Below are positions 7,126 through 16,347 of a stretch of DNA of 64,000 nt, piece after piece. Each line of letters begins with the position of its first letter. Positions within the stretch are counted from its first letter, which is position 1. The notes under the pieces are model-generated. The model was given only the letters and a program-made list of their open reading frames with translations, was not told the DNA's origin and searched no databases. Made by a program: the position numbers and the translations under genes. The DNA is from Thalassocella blandensis (GTDB lineage: Bacteria; Pseudomonadota; Gammaproteobacteria; Pseudomonadales; Cellvibrionaceae), in contig CABFPG010000007.1 in NCBI GenBank assembly GCA_902141825.1, positions 62,001 to 126,000 of the forward strand. Reading direction: 5' to 3'.

Positions 7126-9816
7126 ATGTCAGAACCACAAGCGAAAGACCCTTTAATAGGTCTCGTCATCAAGGATGCCTACCGCATTGAAAGACTGGTA
7201 GCCGATGGCGGCACCAGCATGGTGTATTTAGCTGAGCAACTCAGTCTAAATCGTTATATTGCGCTGAAGGTATTACGCCCTGGTTTTGACGACGAGGATT
7301 TTATTCAGCTGTTTTTGCGCGAAGCACGTGTGTACAGCCAGATTAACCATCCCAATGTTGTGAGCGTTATTGACTTCGGTCGTGCTGAAGGCATTGTCTA
7401 TATGGCGATGGAATACATGGATGGCGGCACTTTGTCAGACATTGTAAAACACAAGGGACTCTCACTGGCCAACATCCTTTGGGTTATGGAACAGGTGTGT
7501 GCCGGTGTATTTGCGGCCCATAAACTGGATATCATTCATCGCGATATTAAGCCCAGTAATATCATGGTGTGTAAACTTTCCGGCGATACCACTGTGGCCA
7601 AGGTACTCGACTTTGGCATCAGCAAGCCCTTGCATGAAAATGATTTGAAGCACACGCGTATGGGCATGGTCATGGGAACGCCCGGTTTTATTGCGCCAGA
7701 ACAGATTGCCGGTGCACGCGATATGGATGCCCGCGTCGATGTCTATGCCCTGGGGGCAATTCTGTACTATCTGGTGACGGGGACAAAACCTTATGGTGGG
7801 TCCAGTCTGGAAATCATCATGAATCGTCAATTGTCGCAACCACCCGAAGCATTACAACAGGACAAACTTTTTGATGCCGATACCTTAAAACTGCAACCTG
7901 TGATTTTTAAGGCGATGACAATTAAGCGGGAAAATCGTTACCCCGATGTCATTACGTTTTGGCAAGACGTCCTTAATCATGCAAGTGCCATGAAAAATAT
8001 TCAACCCGCTTCGGATGTGGCAAACCAGCCGCTGGCATCACGCTACCACTATATATTTAAAGGCGAACTGGCCCCCAACGGGGACAAGAAAAAAGTCAAA
8101 CAGGCACTGATGCATTTACTCAAGCTGGAGTCTACTCAGGTAGATAAGCTGTTTTCAAAATCCCGCGTTGTCGTTGGCAAAGATCTGCCACATGCAAAAG
8201 TGAAACGCATTGATGCGATTTTTAAAAAAGCCGGTGCCATCGGTTACATTGAAGAAATGGATGATGCCACACACTTTATTCCGACAGGGCAAAAGCCTTC
8301 GGATATACCGGCATCGCTTCCCTCATCAAGTTTAGTCAAACCCATTTTAGCCAGTGACATTCCCAATGTGACACACAAACCCGAGCGCCCCCCGTCTTCG
8401 GTATCCATCTCGGCCCATTCGTTTAGTTTTTCCGGCACCGATATTTCTGCATCGCAAGTGGTTAACGATGTGCAGGACAATGCACAGCAAAGCTCCCAAG
8501 GTTCCAGCACAGCATGGTTTGCCAGTGCGCCGTTAAAATACACAATTGCGGCATCTGTTTTACTCATCACATTTGCCGTATCCAGCTGGTTTATTTTACC
8601 CGCACGTTATTCCATGATGGATCTCTGGCACTACACCGTGCAAGGCCATGAACAACCGCGAGGCATTACACGGGATGAAATTAAACTCGGTATCAGCGCA
8701 GCTTTTAGCGGCAGTGCTCGCGAGCTGGGGCAATCCATGCGAAATGGTATTAACGCCTATTTTATGCAGGTCAATGATGCCGGCGGTATTCACGGCCGAA
8801 AAATTTCTTTGCTCAGCCTGGATGATGGTTATGAACCTCAGGCGGCGTTGACCAATGTAAATATTTTTTCCAAGCAGGATTCCGGTGTGTTTGCCATGCT
8901 GGGCAACGTCGGCACCCCCACCGCTAAAGTTATTCTGCCGCAAGCGCTCGAACAGAAGTTTCTGGTTTTTGGTACGTTTTCCGGTGCCTCCATTTTACGT
9001 AATAACCCGCCCGACCGTTACGTATTTAACTATCGTGCAAGCTACGCAGAGGAAACTGCCGCCCTCATCGATTATTTTGTGGATATTGAAAAAGTGAATC
9101 CACGCAATATCGCAGTGTTTTATCAGGCGGACAGCTTTGGTCACGATGGACTAGAGGGCGTCAAAAATGCGCTGCGACGTTTTAACATCGCACCGAATGA
9201 AATTCTTCAAGCCAGCTATCAACGCAACACAACTCAAATAGAAGATGCGGTTAGCAGCTTCCAGCCCGAGATGGAAAACATTGAAGCTTTTGTGCTCATC
9301 AGCACCTATGCCGCCAGCGCCAGTTTTACCCAGGCGGTTCGCAATCTGGGATATCGCGGTAAATTTGCCAATGTATCCTTTGTTGGATCACGCGCGTTAG
9401 TGGAACGCTTACAGGAAAACGGCGTCGATCCAGAAGGCATTCTTATTTCACAAGTCGTCCCGCCTTTCACCTCCTACGCCACAGGCGTTTTAAACTACCG
9501 AGACGCGATGGAAAAATATTTTCCAGGTGAACAACAAGGGTTTATTTCTTTAGAAGGGTATATTGTTGCCACGCTTTTTGTCGAAGGCCTGAAAAAGTCG
9601 GGGCGCTATTTTACAACGGAATCCTTCATCAACACGCTGGAAACGATCAAAGAACTCGACCTCGGCCTCGGCGAACTCCTCTCTTTCGGGGCCTCCAACC
9701 ACCAGGCCAGCCATCATGTATGGGGCAGCATGATTAACGCCAAAGGCGAATTTGAAGCGATTAAATTAAATGAAAACCAGATAATTCATGAGCATCAAAA
9801 AGTTAACCCTAATTAA
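7126..9816 (+). CDS. Receptor-like Ser/Thr protein kinase with periplasmic LivK-type ligand-binding domain
   Basis: 896 residues. Cytoplasmic Hanks-type kinase (about 18-285): Gly-loop ADGGTSMVY 26-34, Lys48 in ALKVL, HRDIKPSN with Asp140, DFG 162-164, activation segment ending APEQ 190-193. A small module follows at about 308-378 (YIFKGELAPNGDKKKVKQAL then VKRIDAIFKKAGAIG), of a pattern I have seen in other gammaproteobacterial membrane proteins but cannot name. After a Ser-rich linker comes one membrane helix (about 471-493), then about 375 residues outside matching periplasmic branched-chain amino-acid binding proteins (LGISAAFSGSARELGQSMRNG, IHGRKISLLSLDDGYEP, NVGTPTAKVILP). Ligand binding outside is therefore inferred to control phosphorylation inside. 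The gene stands alone with no transporter beside it. Confidence 0.92.
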   Translation: MSEPQAKDPLIGLVIKDAYRIERLVADGGTSMVYLAEQLSLNRYIALKVLRPGFDDEDFIQLFLREARVYSQINHPNVVSVIDFGRAEGIVYMAMEYMDGGTLSDIVKHKGLSLANILWVMEQVCAGVFAAHKLDIIHRDIKPSNIMVCKLSGDTTVAKVLDFGISKPLHENDLKHTRMGMVMGTPGFIAPEQIAGARDMDARVDVYALGAILYYLVTGTKPYGGSSLEIIMNRQLSQPPEALQQDKLFDADTLKLQPVIFKAMTIKRENRYPDVITFWQDVLNHASAMKNIQPASDVANQPLASRYHYIFKGELAPNGDKKKVKQALMHLLKLESTQVDKLFSKSRVVVGKDLPHAKVKRIDAIFKKAGAIGYIEEMDDATHFIPTGQKPSDIPASLPSSSLVKPILASDIPNVTHKPERPPSSVSISAHSFSFSGTDISASQVVNDVQDNAQQSSQGSSTAWFASAPLKYTIAASVLLITFAVSSWFILPARYSMMDLWHYTVQGHEQPRGITRDEIKLGISAAFSGSARELGQSMRNGINAYFMQVNDAGGIHGRKISLLSLDDGYEPQAALTNVNIFSKQDSGVFAMLGNVGTPTAKVILPQALEQKFLVFGTFSGASILRNNPPDRYVFNYRASYAEETAALIDYFVDIEKVNPRNIAVFYQADSFGHDGLEGVKNALRRFNIAPNEILQASYQRNTTQIEDAVSSFQPEMENIEAFVLISTYAASASFTQAVRNLGYRGKFANVSFVGSRALVERLQENGVDPEGILISQVVPPFTSYATGVLNYRDAMEKYFPGEQQGFISLEGYIVATLFVEGLKKSGRYFTTESFINTLETIKELDLGLGELLSFGASNHQASHHVWGSMINAKGEFEAIKLNENQIIHEHQKVNPN

Positions 9817-10258
9817 AGGTCCAACACTTATTGGGCTTTAGGATAAAAGTCGTATCGGTCTTCAAATTATCTTACTAATGGAGTATGAACGTTATCACTG
9901 CCTGACATTTAGAACAAATCAGATCTTGTATCTTAGCTATGCCGCAAAGTGAGATTAGTATCCCACCAAGCGTAACATGCGCATCTTCCTGGTTAATGTT
10001 ACTTACAAGTCAACTGATGATCAAACAAACGTACCTATGTTTCATTCACTTAAGATAGATAACGTTAAACCTACTGGAATACTTATTTCAGTGATCGAAT
10101 ACACTTTCATTTTTTTAGCTTGCGAAACTTTCAACCATCGCCATACCACGGCCAAATACTTTATCGGGAACAATAAGGGTTCTCCAGTGCTAGTGAGGCC
10201 CAGAAGCACCTTTGATAAGCCTCAAATAATTCCCACAAGAGTTGAAAAATTACGCTAG
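9817..10258. other. Intergenic, 442 bp
   Basis: No credible gene. Its right end runs into the decayed polyserine gene: just before the serine tract the frame reads L-R-stop-S-Y-F-S, which may be the ruined lipobox region of that gene. No clear terminator for the kinase was seen. Confidence 0.45.
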
Positions 10259-10854
10259 TCATATTTCAGCAGTTCGTCTTCAAGTTCTTCGTCCAGCTCA
10301 AGCAGCAGCTCCAGTGCTTTTTCCAGTTCTGGTAGATCAAACAACATTGGTAGGTTTATCGATGGTCCGGTGGCGAATTTGGCATATGAAAAGGCAGCAA
10401 TTCCGGCATGACCAACGTTTAGAGAGAGATTAACTATGCCCCCGGCGTACTGCCCGATAAATTGTTGGCTTTACAGCGTCTCGCGTTCAGCCTCGGCGCG
10501 GTTAGTAATTGCACTGCCGATAATATCCACGTTGGCCAGCAAGCAAAATTTTCCACCAAAGCCTACAAAGTGCAAGGTTTAGTGACGGTGATAAATGATT
10601 GCAGTTTACTGGTCAGTCATTTCACTTATAACGGTGGTGGTTTACTTGATGTTCATCTTTACACCGGCTCCGGTGGGAATTTTGCCAGCGGCTCTGCCCT
10701 CGGTGAAAATTTATATGGTATCCAACATGAAAACGAAAACTTCGTGGTGCCCATTAACTCATCTCAATTAAACAACCTGGATGCGATCAGCGTGTGGTGT
10801 GTGGGTGCCAAAGTCAGTTTTGGTGATGGGCAGTTTCAGTCAATAACATATTGA
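10259..10854 (+). pseudogene. Decayed polyserine-linker DM13-domain lipoprotein gene
   Basis: From 10268 to 10312 one frame reads 15 serines in a row, then Ala-Phe and three more serines, then GRSNNIGRFIDGPVANLAYE, the typical start of the mature part in Cellvibrionaceae surface proteins. The reading then slips into another frame (NSGMTNV, a TAG at 10420-10422, REINYAPGVLPDK) and continues open to 10854. The last about 100 residues are a DM13 domain (LVTVINDCSLLVSHFTYNGG, LDAISVWCVGAKVSFGDGQF), a fold proposed to bind or transfer electrons through a conserved Cys in a VWC motif. No intact start or signal peptide remains. The frame change plus the internal stop mark it as a pseudogene; the DM13 part alone could still be made from a TTG at 10462, but no ribosome site supports this. 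Confidence 0.7.
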
Positions 10855-10868
10855 TTTTTTCTTATAAA

Positions 10869-10898
10869 AAACCTTGGTAACTTTAATTACCAAGGTTT
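10869..10898 (-). terminator. 12-bp-stem hairpin terminator (stronger on minus strand)
   Basis: AAACCTTGGTAA at 10869-10880 pairs perfectly with TTACCAAGGTTT at 10887-10898. Read leftward it ends in a T6 tract; read rightward only TTT follows. It sits 14 bases after the DM13 stop and may also catch transcripts of the RHS operon. Confidence 0.65.
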
Positions 10899-10920
10899 AT
10901 ATGATTTCAAAATTAAGAGA

Positions 10921-10943
10921 AAATAAATCTGACCCCTTTATTT
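10921..10943. repeat. AT-rich CTGACCCC element, copy 1
   Basis: AAATAAATCTGACCCC followed by TTTATTTC forms an AT-framed CTGACCCC core. A degenerate copy lies at 11134-11157 in the same position relative to the next terminator. From memory, similar GGGGTCAGATTTATTT scars are common in gammaproteobacterial spacers, near small REP-type transposases; no transposase is present here. Confidence 0.4.
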
Positions 10944-10946
10944 CAA

Positions 10947-11063
10947 AACTTTGTAGTGTCGATAAACTCTTCGCAGTTAAGTAATCTGGATGCGATTAGT
11001 GTTTGGTGTGTGGGCGCCAAAATCAGCTTTGGCGATGGGCTGTTTCAAGCTATAACATATTGA
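10947..11063 (+). pseudogene. C-terminal remnant of a second DM13 gene
   Basis: The 38 codons plus stop read NFVVSINSSQLSNLDAISVW and continue CVGAKISFGDGLFQAITY. This matches the last 38 residues of the preceding DM13 gene at 33 positions, while the DNA differs mainly at third codon positions. The copy therefore diverged under coding selection, as a paralogous tandem gene would, before everything upstream was lost. The homology starts abruptly beside the CTGACCCC element at 10921-10943, which marks the deletion junction. Confidence 0.75.
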
Positions 11064-11081
11064 TGTTTTATTTTTGGAAAA

Positions 11082-11111
11082 AAACCGAAGTAGCATTTTC
11101 TACCTCGGTTT
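11082..11111 (-). terminator. Terminator of the RHS toxin-immunity operon
   Basis: AAACCGAAGTAG (11082-11093) pairs with CTACCTCGGTTT (11100-11111) with a single G-T type mismatch. On the minus strand it is followed by a T7 run, and it lies 54 bases beyond the immunity gene stop. Confidence 0.75.
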
Positions 11112-11164
11112 GTACTAGCTCAAACTAAAGAGTAAATAAATTTGTCACCTTTTATTTTATAACA

Positions 11165-11539
11165 TCAGAAAAATTGATCATAGTACGCATATACTTCTCT
11201 GCATAAAATGAAGTCCTGATCTTCACCAGAAACAACTTCAGTTTGATCAGCAGGGTCAAGGGAGATGTAAAACAGCCCATTATTTCCTTGAAAAAACTTA
11301 ATCAACTCAATGTTATAGAAATAGTAATCATCGGTATAATAAAAGGAATATCTTTTACACCCAACAAATCTAACTTGAATGCGTTGATAATCTGAAGACG
11401 ACCTCATCTCAAAATCAATTTTTATACAGACAGATGAATCCTCATCAATAATATCTATTCTTTTCACTTTCCCATCAAGCAAACTATTATTGCCCGATAA
11501 ATACGTCACTAACTTTTCATTACTACAAATTAATTTCAC
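11165..11539 (-). CDS. Predicted immunity protein for the RHS toxin
   Basis: 124 residues, acidic, no signal peptide or membrane segment, so cytoplasmic. It has the make-up usual for small polymorphic-toxin immunity proteins: a beta-rich N-terminal half, many Tyr/Phe residues and an ending of the type GEDQDFILCREVYAYY. I cannot assign it to a named Imm family. The assignment rests on position: it begins 11 bases after the stop of the RHS toxin gene on the same strand, and the toxin's stop codon overlaps the AGGAG ribosome site used by its GTG start, which suggests coupled translation. A hairpin terminator follows it. Confidence 0.75.
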   Translation of the reverse strand: MKLICSNEKLVTYLSGNNSLLDGKVKRIDIIDEDSSVCIKIDFEMRSSSDYQRIQVRFVGCKRYSFYYTDDYYFYNIELIKFFQGNNGLFYISLDPADQTEVVSGEDQDFILCREVYAYYDQFF

Positions 11540-11550
11540 TTAAAATTCTC

Positions 11551-14500
11551 CTAAAGAAGATTCATATCATTTAGGTCTCTTGGTCGGGGCTCTCTACCAG
11601 GCATTCTTTCACCACGTCCTGTTGGGTTACGCGGATTAGGCATGTAATCATGGATATGATCATTTTGTTCATTTTTTGGAGCTTTAGATCCATGACCTTT
11701 ATTCCATTCTTTCTGCGTGTTCCCATCAGGGCCATACTTTTTGCGTGTAGTACCTGAGGAATTTTCAGCAACAGTATTCGGTTCTCCTTTATCTGGAAGT
11801 CTATTCTTTCTTCTTTTCCCTTCACTCTTTGTATCTTCTCCAGAGTCAGAATTTTTATCCTCTCCAGAATCAGAAGATTCATTAAAAACGCCTAAAACAC
11901 TCGCCAAACCAGCAACGACACTTGCAGAACGTCCAACCGGCGTATTTCTAGCAATTGGCGCACCTGCTGCAATACGCGTTGCTATCCGATCATTGAGCTG
12001 ACTACGACTAATATTGCCGGATGTATAATTTCTTACATCTGCCTGCGCCGCCACAGCCGACCGACTTTCTTCTCCGTCGGGATCAACATAATAATAGGGG
12101 TTGTTATTCGCGTAAATATAGCGATTGAAACTGTTTATATCCCTAAAGCCAATCGGATCATCCGAGTAAAACCGCCCAATAACCGGATCATAATAACGCG
12201 CCTGCATATAACTCAAGCCAATATCCGTATCAAACTTGTGGCCAGTATAACCAACATCATCTTGTGGTGATTCAATAGTCTCACCGAACGGCTGATAATG
12301 CGTGCGCGAAGTTACTGATCCACTGGTGTTGGACTCCGCAACAGGACTGCCTAAGTAATCTGAATGGATATAAGTAACCGCACTTCCTTTTTTACGAGCA
12401 ACCAATTTGGAACCTAAATAGTAATACTCCGATACAGTTGCACCCTGCTTACGATACATAAGCTTGCCAGCACTGCTATAAATACTGTAACTCGTTCCCT
12501 GACCATCTACGGTTTTAACACGCTTATCATTACCGTCATACACATAACTATTCGAATCCGCCTGCACCATTTGCCCGGCAGTATTGTAGTCAAAGCTATG
12601 GAAACCGTTATGCGTAACATTGCCTTTATCATCATAGGCGAAGTTATAGTATTTGCTGCCCGAGGTTGTATCTAACTGTTTGTTACTGTTGTATTGATAA
12701 CTGATGGCCTTACTACCGAGGGCATAATAGGTAATATTCCCCATGGTATCGTAGTTAACGTTGCCAGCGCCTAAATAACTGTCTGTTATGACATCCAGTC
12801 TATCTAAACCATCGTAGGTCATCGACAAGTCATAAGCATTACTTATTTTATCATCGATCAGCGTAATATTATGATTGGCGTCATACCCAAAGCCATGATT
12901 GACCGCATAAGTACTGCCTTTGGCATCGTAAAACGTGGAAGGGAGGCCCGAATTATTTATAGTGGCGTTGTGAGTAAATCCATTCCCGTAGTTGTGCGAT
13001 TTCAAATATCCGTTTGCGTAATACATTGCATTTGAGGCATAGCTGCTAGCGCCTGTAGATTGGCCTAACGCGTTGGGATAGGAGTATATATAATTACCAC
13101 TCGGATATTTAGTACTGCTAATAGTACCGTAATGATCAAAGCTGTATTGCAGGGTAAAAGTTTGACCATCAATTGTGGTGGACTCTTGTCTGATTTTGTT
13201 TAAATCATTGTAGAGATAATTCGTTTGCACACTACCAGCATTGATTTGTTTTACCAGGCTATTTTTGTCATAAATATACGATTTGTCTGGGCTGCTATCT
13301 CCATAAAGAACTTCTTTAACATTACCAAGAAAGTCAAACTGAAAATCGGTTCTATCTTGTGAAGCTACATTTGTATCGCATGAAGTAATACTATCGTCGA
13401 TTGAGTTTCCTCTGGCTTGCCAAACGACTTGTCCAAGAGCATTGTGATAGTAGGCCGAGTTACCGACATCTTTTCTTACGGATTTACAAAGGTTTTGATA
13501 ACTATCATAGACTCTGTTTTCAGTTAATCCCCCTTGAGATATGGACGTGATATTTCCAAAAAGATTGTAGTTAATAGCCGTATTCATACTCTCAGGTGCA
13601 GCAATGTTAAGCGCTGCGCTTTGCTCCGGAGAGCCATAAGCTAAATAACTAGTAGTCGTGTTATACCCTTTGTAGTCATTGACACGAATACGGTTATTCG
13701 ACAAATAGGTATATACTACGGTGCCGGTAGTTGCGGTATCGTCTAGCAGTGAAACTTGCCCTAAAGCATTATAAGAGGTTGATACGCCTTGATTGGTCGA
13801 GGTGTTGGAAGACGGTCTGCTGCTAAACGTTGGTTGAGCGTAGATGTTGTATTCGGTTCTTCCATAGGAAATGGTTGAGGCATCTGTTTTATCCCATTCT
13901 TTATAGAATCGTGGACGCAGTAAACTATCAAAGTAGGTTTCTTTTACGTAATCGTATCTTGTGATAGTTTGTTTTAGCATCCCGGGTTTAACAAAGCTGA
14001 TGCCATCGTTATCGCTTGTAAAATTATACGATATTGACGTGTAGTACCAGTTCATACCACACGGATTAATATAATCTAATCGTCCTACTTCGTCATAATC
14101 GTAAACTGTACAGTTTCCTTCAAAGTCCGTTTTCTTCTTTATCCAACCGTTATCGTCGACTTCTTGATAACCATATTGGGGAGTAGTCGTTAAGCTTTGC
14201 GGAGTTGCAATCGTTTGTGGAATTCCTCGCTTATAGTTACTGTATTCAATCCATCGATTGACAGCATTCAATTGAATTTTTTTCGGCAAACCCGCTTGAT
14301 TTCCGCTGGTATGGTAGCTTTCATTTTGCTTGTACCATCGATTAAAGCGGTAGCTATAGTTTGGAAGTGATTTATATGTACTTGTTGCAGACCAATACGT
14401 AGTTTTAGAAACGTCCGTGTAACTACTTCCGTCGGAAGAATAAGATGTAACGCTTGGAAGACCCAACAACCAGTTGGTAGTATCGTGCAAATAAGTTTGC

Positions 14501-16347
14501 TTAATATATTTTCGATTGCCGCTAAAGCTGTTTCGTTCCAATGTATTTTGCGCAAAACCGTAAGTATCAAAATTACTATAATCAATGTAATAAATATCGT
14601 TTCCTGACGTTAGGTACCTTTTCTCCATGACTTGAATTTGGTTAGCACGATAACTAAGTTGTTTTTCATTTACCGTATTAGAAGGTGGATACTGACCACC
14701 GCAAGGACATTTGTACCAATGACTACCAATGTAATTCCCCTGGCTAAATTTATATTCTTTTCTGCTGAATAAAGTGGAACCGGAAGAGCTCAACACATCT
14801 TCTGCTAATACCATGTTCTCAGTCAGAGACTGAAATTTTCTGTCAATATACAAAATCGAGGTTCTTTCAGGACCGCGAATAGTGACTGTGCGAAAATCAT
14901 CAGCATTACTGGAAGAAATGAAACTTGGGTATCCGCCAACAGGCGCAGGAATTGTAAATGGGCCTGTGAAATGCGAATTCAAGCCGCTGGAATTGTAGGT
15001 ACCTTCATTTGCTGAATAGTCATACGTCCAAAATTCTTCATCTATTCCGAGACCGGAAACACTTTTCTCTATTAAGGACAACTTAATTGTGCAGTTGATG
15101 TTCCTGGCAAAAGAGTAATCCGTTATGTATTTGTCCTGATAAAAAGATGCGTCTACGTCAGAACGGTTATGGCGGATTTTTTTAAAGGTATAACTCACAG
15201 TTAATCCATTGGGATTTTTAACGTAAGTCTTTATTTCTGGATTTGTACTCCCTTCACCGCATTTTGGATAATAGTTTTTACTCGGTTGATATTTTTGATT
15301 GTAAGCGCCTGTAGTACGATCAGGATCGAAATTATTAAAATATATATTTTCGTACTCCCAGCTTTGGCCGTTGGGTAGTTCTACTCTTGATAGGTTACGC
15401 GCTCCACTAGTTGAGTATATGTAGGACCACGTACGACCATTTGCAACAACCGTTTTTGGTCTTTTTATGTTGTTTACCGTTTCATAGTTAATAGTAATTA
15501 ATCGACTGTCGGATGAACTAATGCTTACTAAATCACCTCCACTATAATTGTAATCTACATAATTGCCAAATCGATCTTCAATCTTTGAAACCATTAATAG
15601 TCGAGTTCTAACAATAGGATTTTTTAAAGCAGTTTTTCCATTGTAATAGCTTTTTATCTCATTAAAAGTGTACTTTAATCCGTCAGGCGCGCTAACAACT
15701 ATTCCTTCCTGTCCATTGGAATTAGTAATACAACTTATAATTTTATGATTTGATTTGGTTATTTGTACTCCATCCGAAGTTTTCAGGAAAGTTTCGGATA
15801 TTGATCCAGGAATATGTAGTAATTTCCCTTGCCAGTAAGCATTTGCTGATATTTTTTCATCATTTTTGTCATATACAGTTCCAGCATCTCCGCTGCAGTT
15901 ATGACCAGTGTGCCAGTTGTTTACACTCCAATCCCATCCAACGTCATTGTGTCCGTCTTTTACATCCAGATAATTACCTTTAATAAAGGGAATATTCCAA
16001 GTCCATCCAGTCGGCCCTCCTGTATCATAATCATCTACTGGTACCCACCGTCCAATTTCAACCGGTATTGAAGAATTGCCAGGTATTGATACGTCAACCG
16101 TTGAGAAAGTGATTTCACCGGTTGATGGATTAAAGCTATCTCCCATGGGAGATACGCTAGATGTGTCAACCTCCAATTTTGGTTCAATGACGGTCATCAA
16201 ATCAGTTTGAGGATCAACACCCCCTCCTATACCTCCACCAGGTGGAATTCCAACCGCTGCGCTTAGAGATGAAGAAAAAAGATGAGATGCTAAGACAATT
16301 GTTACTGAGGTTATGGATCGGGTAAACGCCCTTTTGAAACGCTCCAT
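11551..16347 (-). CDS. RHS/YD-repeat polymorphic toxin with Sec signal peptide
   Basis: 1598 residues. A cleavable signal peptide (about 10-30, SVTIVLASHLFSSSLSAA) precedes a Gly-rich linker and a family N-domain (GDSFNPSTGEITFSTVDVSI). A long tract of YD/RHS repeats follows (for example YDYDEVGRLDYINPCG, YDGLDRLDVI, YNSNKQLDT). The RHS core ends at about 1380-1423 with ARYYDPVIGRFYSDDPIGF and NNPYYYVDPDGE, the boundary after which RHS proteins carry variable toxin tips. The tip (about 1424-1598, DNA 12078-11551) has a low-complexity S/D/E/K linker, then RLPDKGEPNT, KKYGPDGNTQKEW and NDHIHDYMPNP. From memory this resembles small nuclease-type tips with a PxxHxH-like motif; the family is uncertain. 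There is no PAAR or Hcp-like N-domain, so this is not a standard type VI effector. Confidence 0.85.
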   Translation of the reverse strand: MERFKRAFTRSITSVTIVLASHLFSSSLSAAVGIPPGGGIGGGVDPQTDLMTVIEPKLEVDTSSVSPMGDSFNPSTGEITFSTVDVSIPGNSSIPVEIGRWVPVDDYDTGGPTGWTWNIPFIKGNYLDVKDGHNDVGWDWSVNNWHTGHNCSGDAGTVYDKNDEKISANAYWQGKLLHIPGSISETFLKTSDGVQITKSNHKIISCITNSNGQEGIVVSAPDGLKYTFNEIKSYYNGKTALKNPIVRTRLLMVSKIEDRFGNYVDYNYSGGDLVSISSSDSRLITINYETVNNIKRPKTVVANGRTWSYIYSTSGARNLSRVELPNGQSWEYENIYFNNFDPDRTTGAYNQKYQPSKNYYPKCGEGSTNPEIKTYVKNPNGLTVSYTFKKIRHNRSDVDASFYQDKYITDYSFARNINCTIKLSLIEKSVSGLGIDEEFWTYDYSANEGTYNSSGLNSHFTGPFTIPAPVGGYPSFISSSNADDFRTVTIRGPERTSILYIDRKFQSLTENMVLAEDVLSSSGSTLFSRKEYKFSQGNYIGSHWYKCPCGGQYPPSNTVNEKQLSYRANQIQVMEKRYLTSGNDIYYIDYSNFDTYGFAQNTLERNSFSGNRKYIKQTYLHDTTNWLLGLPSVTSYSSDGSSYTDVSKTTYWSATSTYKSLPNYSYRFNRWYKQNESYHTSGNQAGLPKKIQLNAVNRWIEYSNYKRGIPQTIATPQSLTTTPQYGYQEVDDNGWIKKKTDFEGNCTVYDYDEVGRLDYINPCGMNWYYTSISYNFTSDNDGISFVKPGMLKQTITRYDYVKETYFDSLLRPRFYKEWDKTDASTISYGRTEYNIYAQPTFSSRPSSNTSTNQGVSTSYNALGQVSLLDDTATTGTVVYTYLSNNRIRVNDYKGYNTTTSYLAYGSPEQSAALNIAAPESMNTAINYNLFGNITSISQGGLTENRVYDSYQNLCKSVRKDVGNSAYYHNALGQVVWQARGNSIDDSITSCDTNVASQDRTDFQFDFLGNVKEVLYGDSSPDKSYIYDKNSLVKQINAGSVQTNYLYNDLNKIRQESTTIDGQTFTLQYSFDHYGTISSTKYPSGNYIYSYPNALGQSTGASSYASNAMYYANGYLKSHNYGNGFTHNATINNSGLPSTFYDAKGSTYAVNHGFGYDANHNITLIDDKISNAYDLSMTYDGLDRLDVITDSYLGAGNVNYDTMGNITYYALGSKAISYQYNSNKQLDTTSGSKYYNFAYDDKGNVTHNGFHSFDYNTAGQMVQADSNSYVYDGNDKRVKTVDGQGTSYSIYSSAGKLMYRKQGATVSEYYYLGSKLVARKKGSAVTYIHSDYLGSPVAESNTSGSVTSRTHYQPFGETIESPQDDVGYTGHKFDTDIGLSYMQARYYDPVIGRFYSDDPIGFRDINSFNRYIYANNNPYYYVDPDGEESRSAVAAQADVRNYTSGNISRSQLNDRIATRIAAGAPIARNTPVGRSASVVAGLASVLGVFNESSDSGEDKNSDSGEDTKSEGKRRKNRLPDKGEPNTVAENSSGTTRKKYGPDGNTQKEWNKGHGSKAPKNEQNDHIHDYMPNPRNPTGRGERMPGREPRPRDLNDMNLL

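Noticed and set aside
9977-10258. 93-codon open frame
   Set aside because: No ribosome site, no family resemblance, ends at the decayed polyserine gene.
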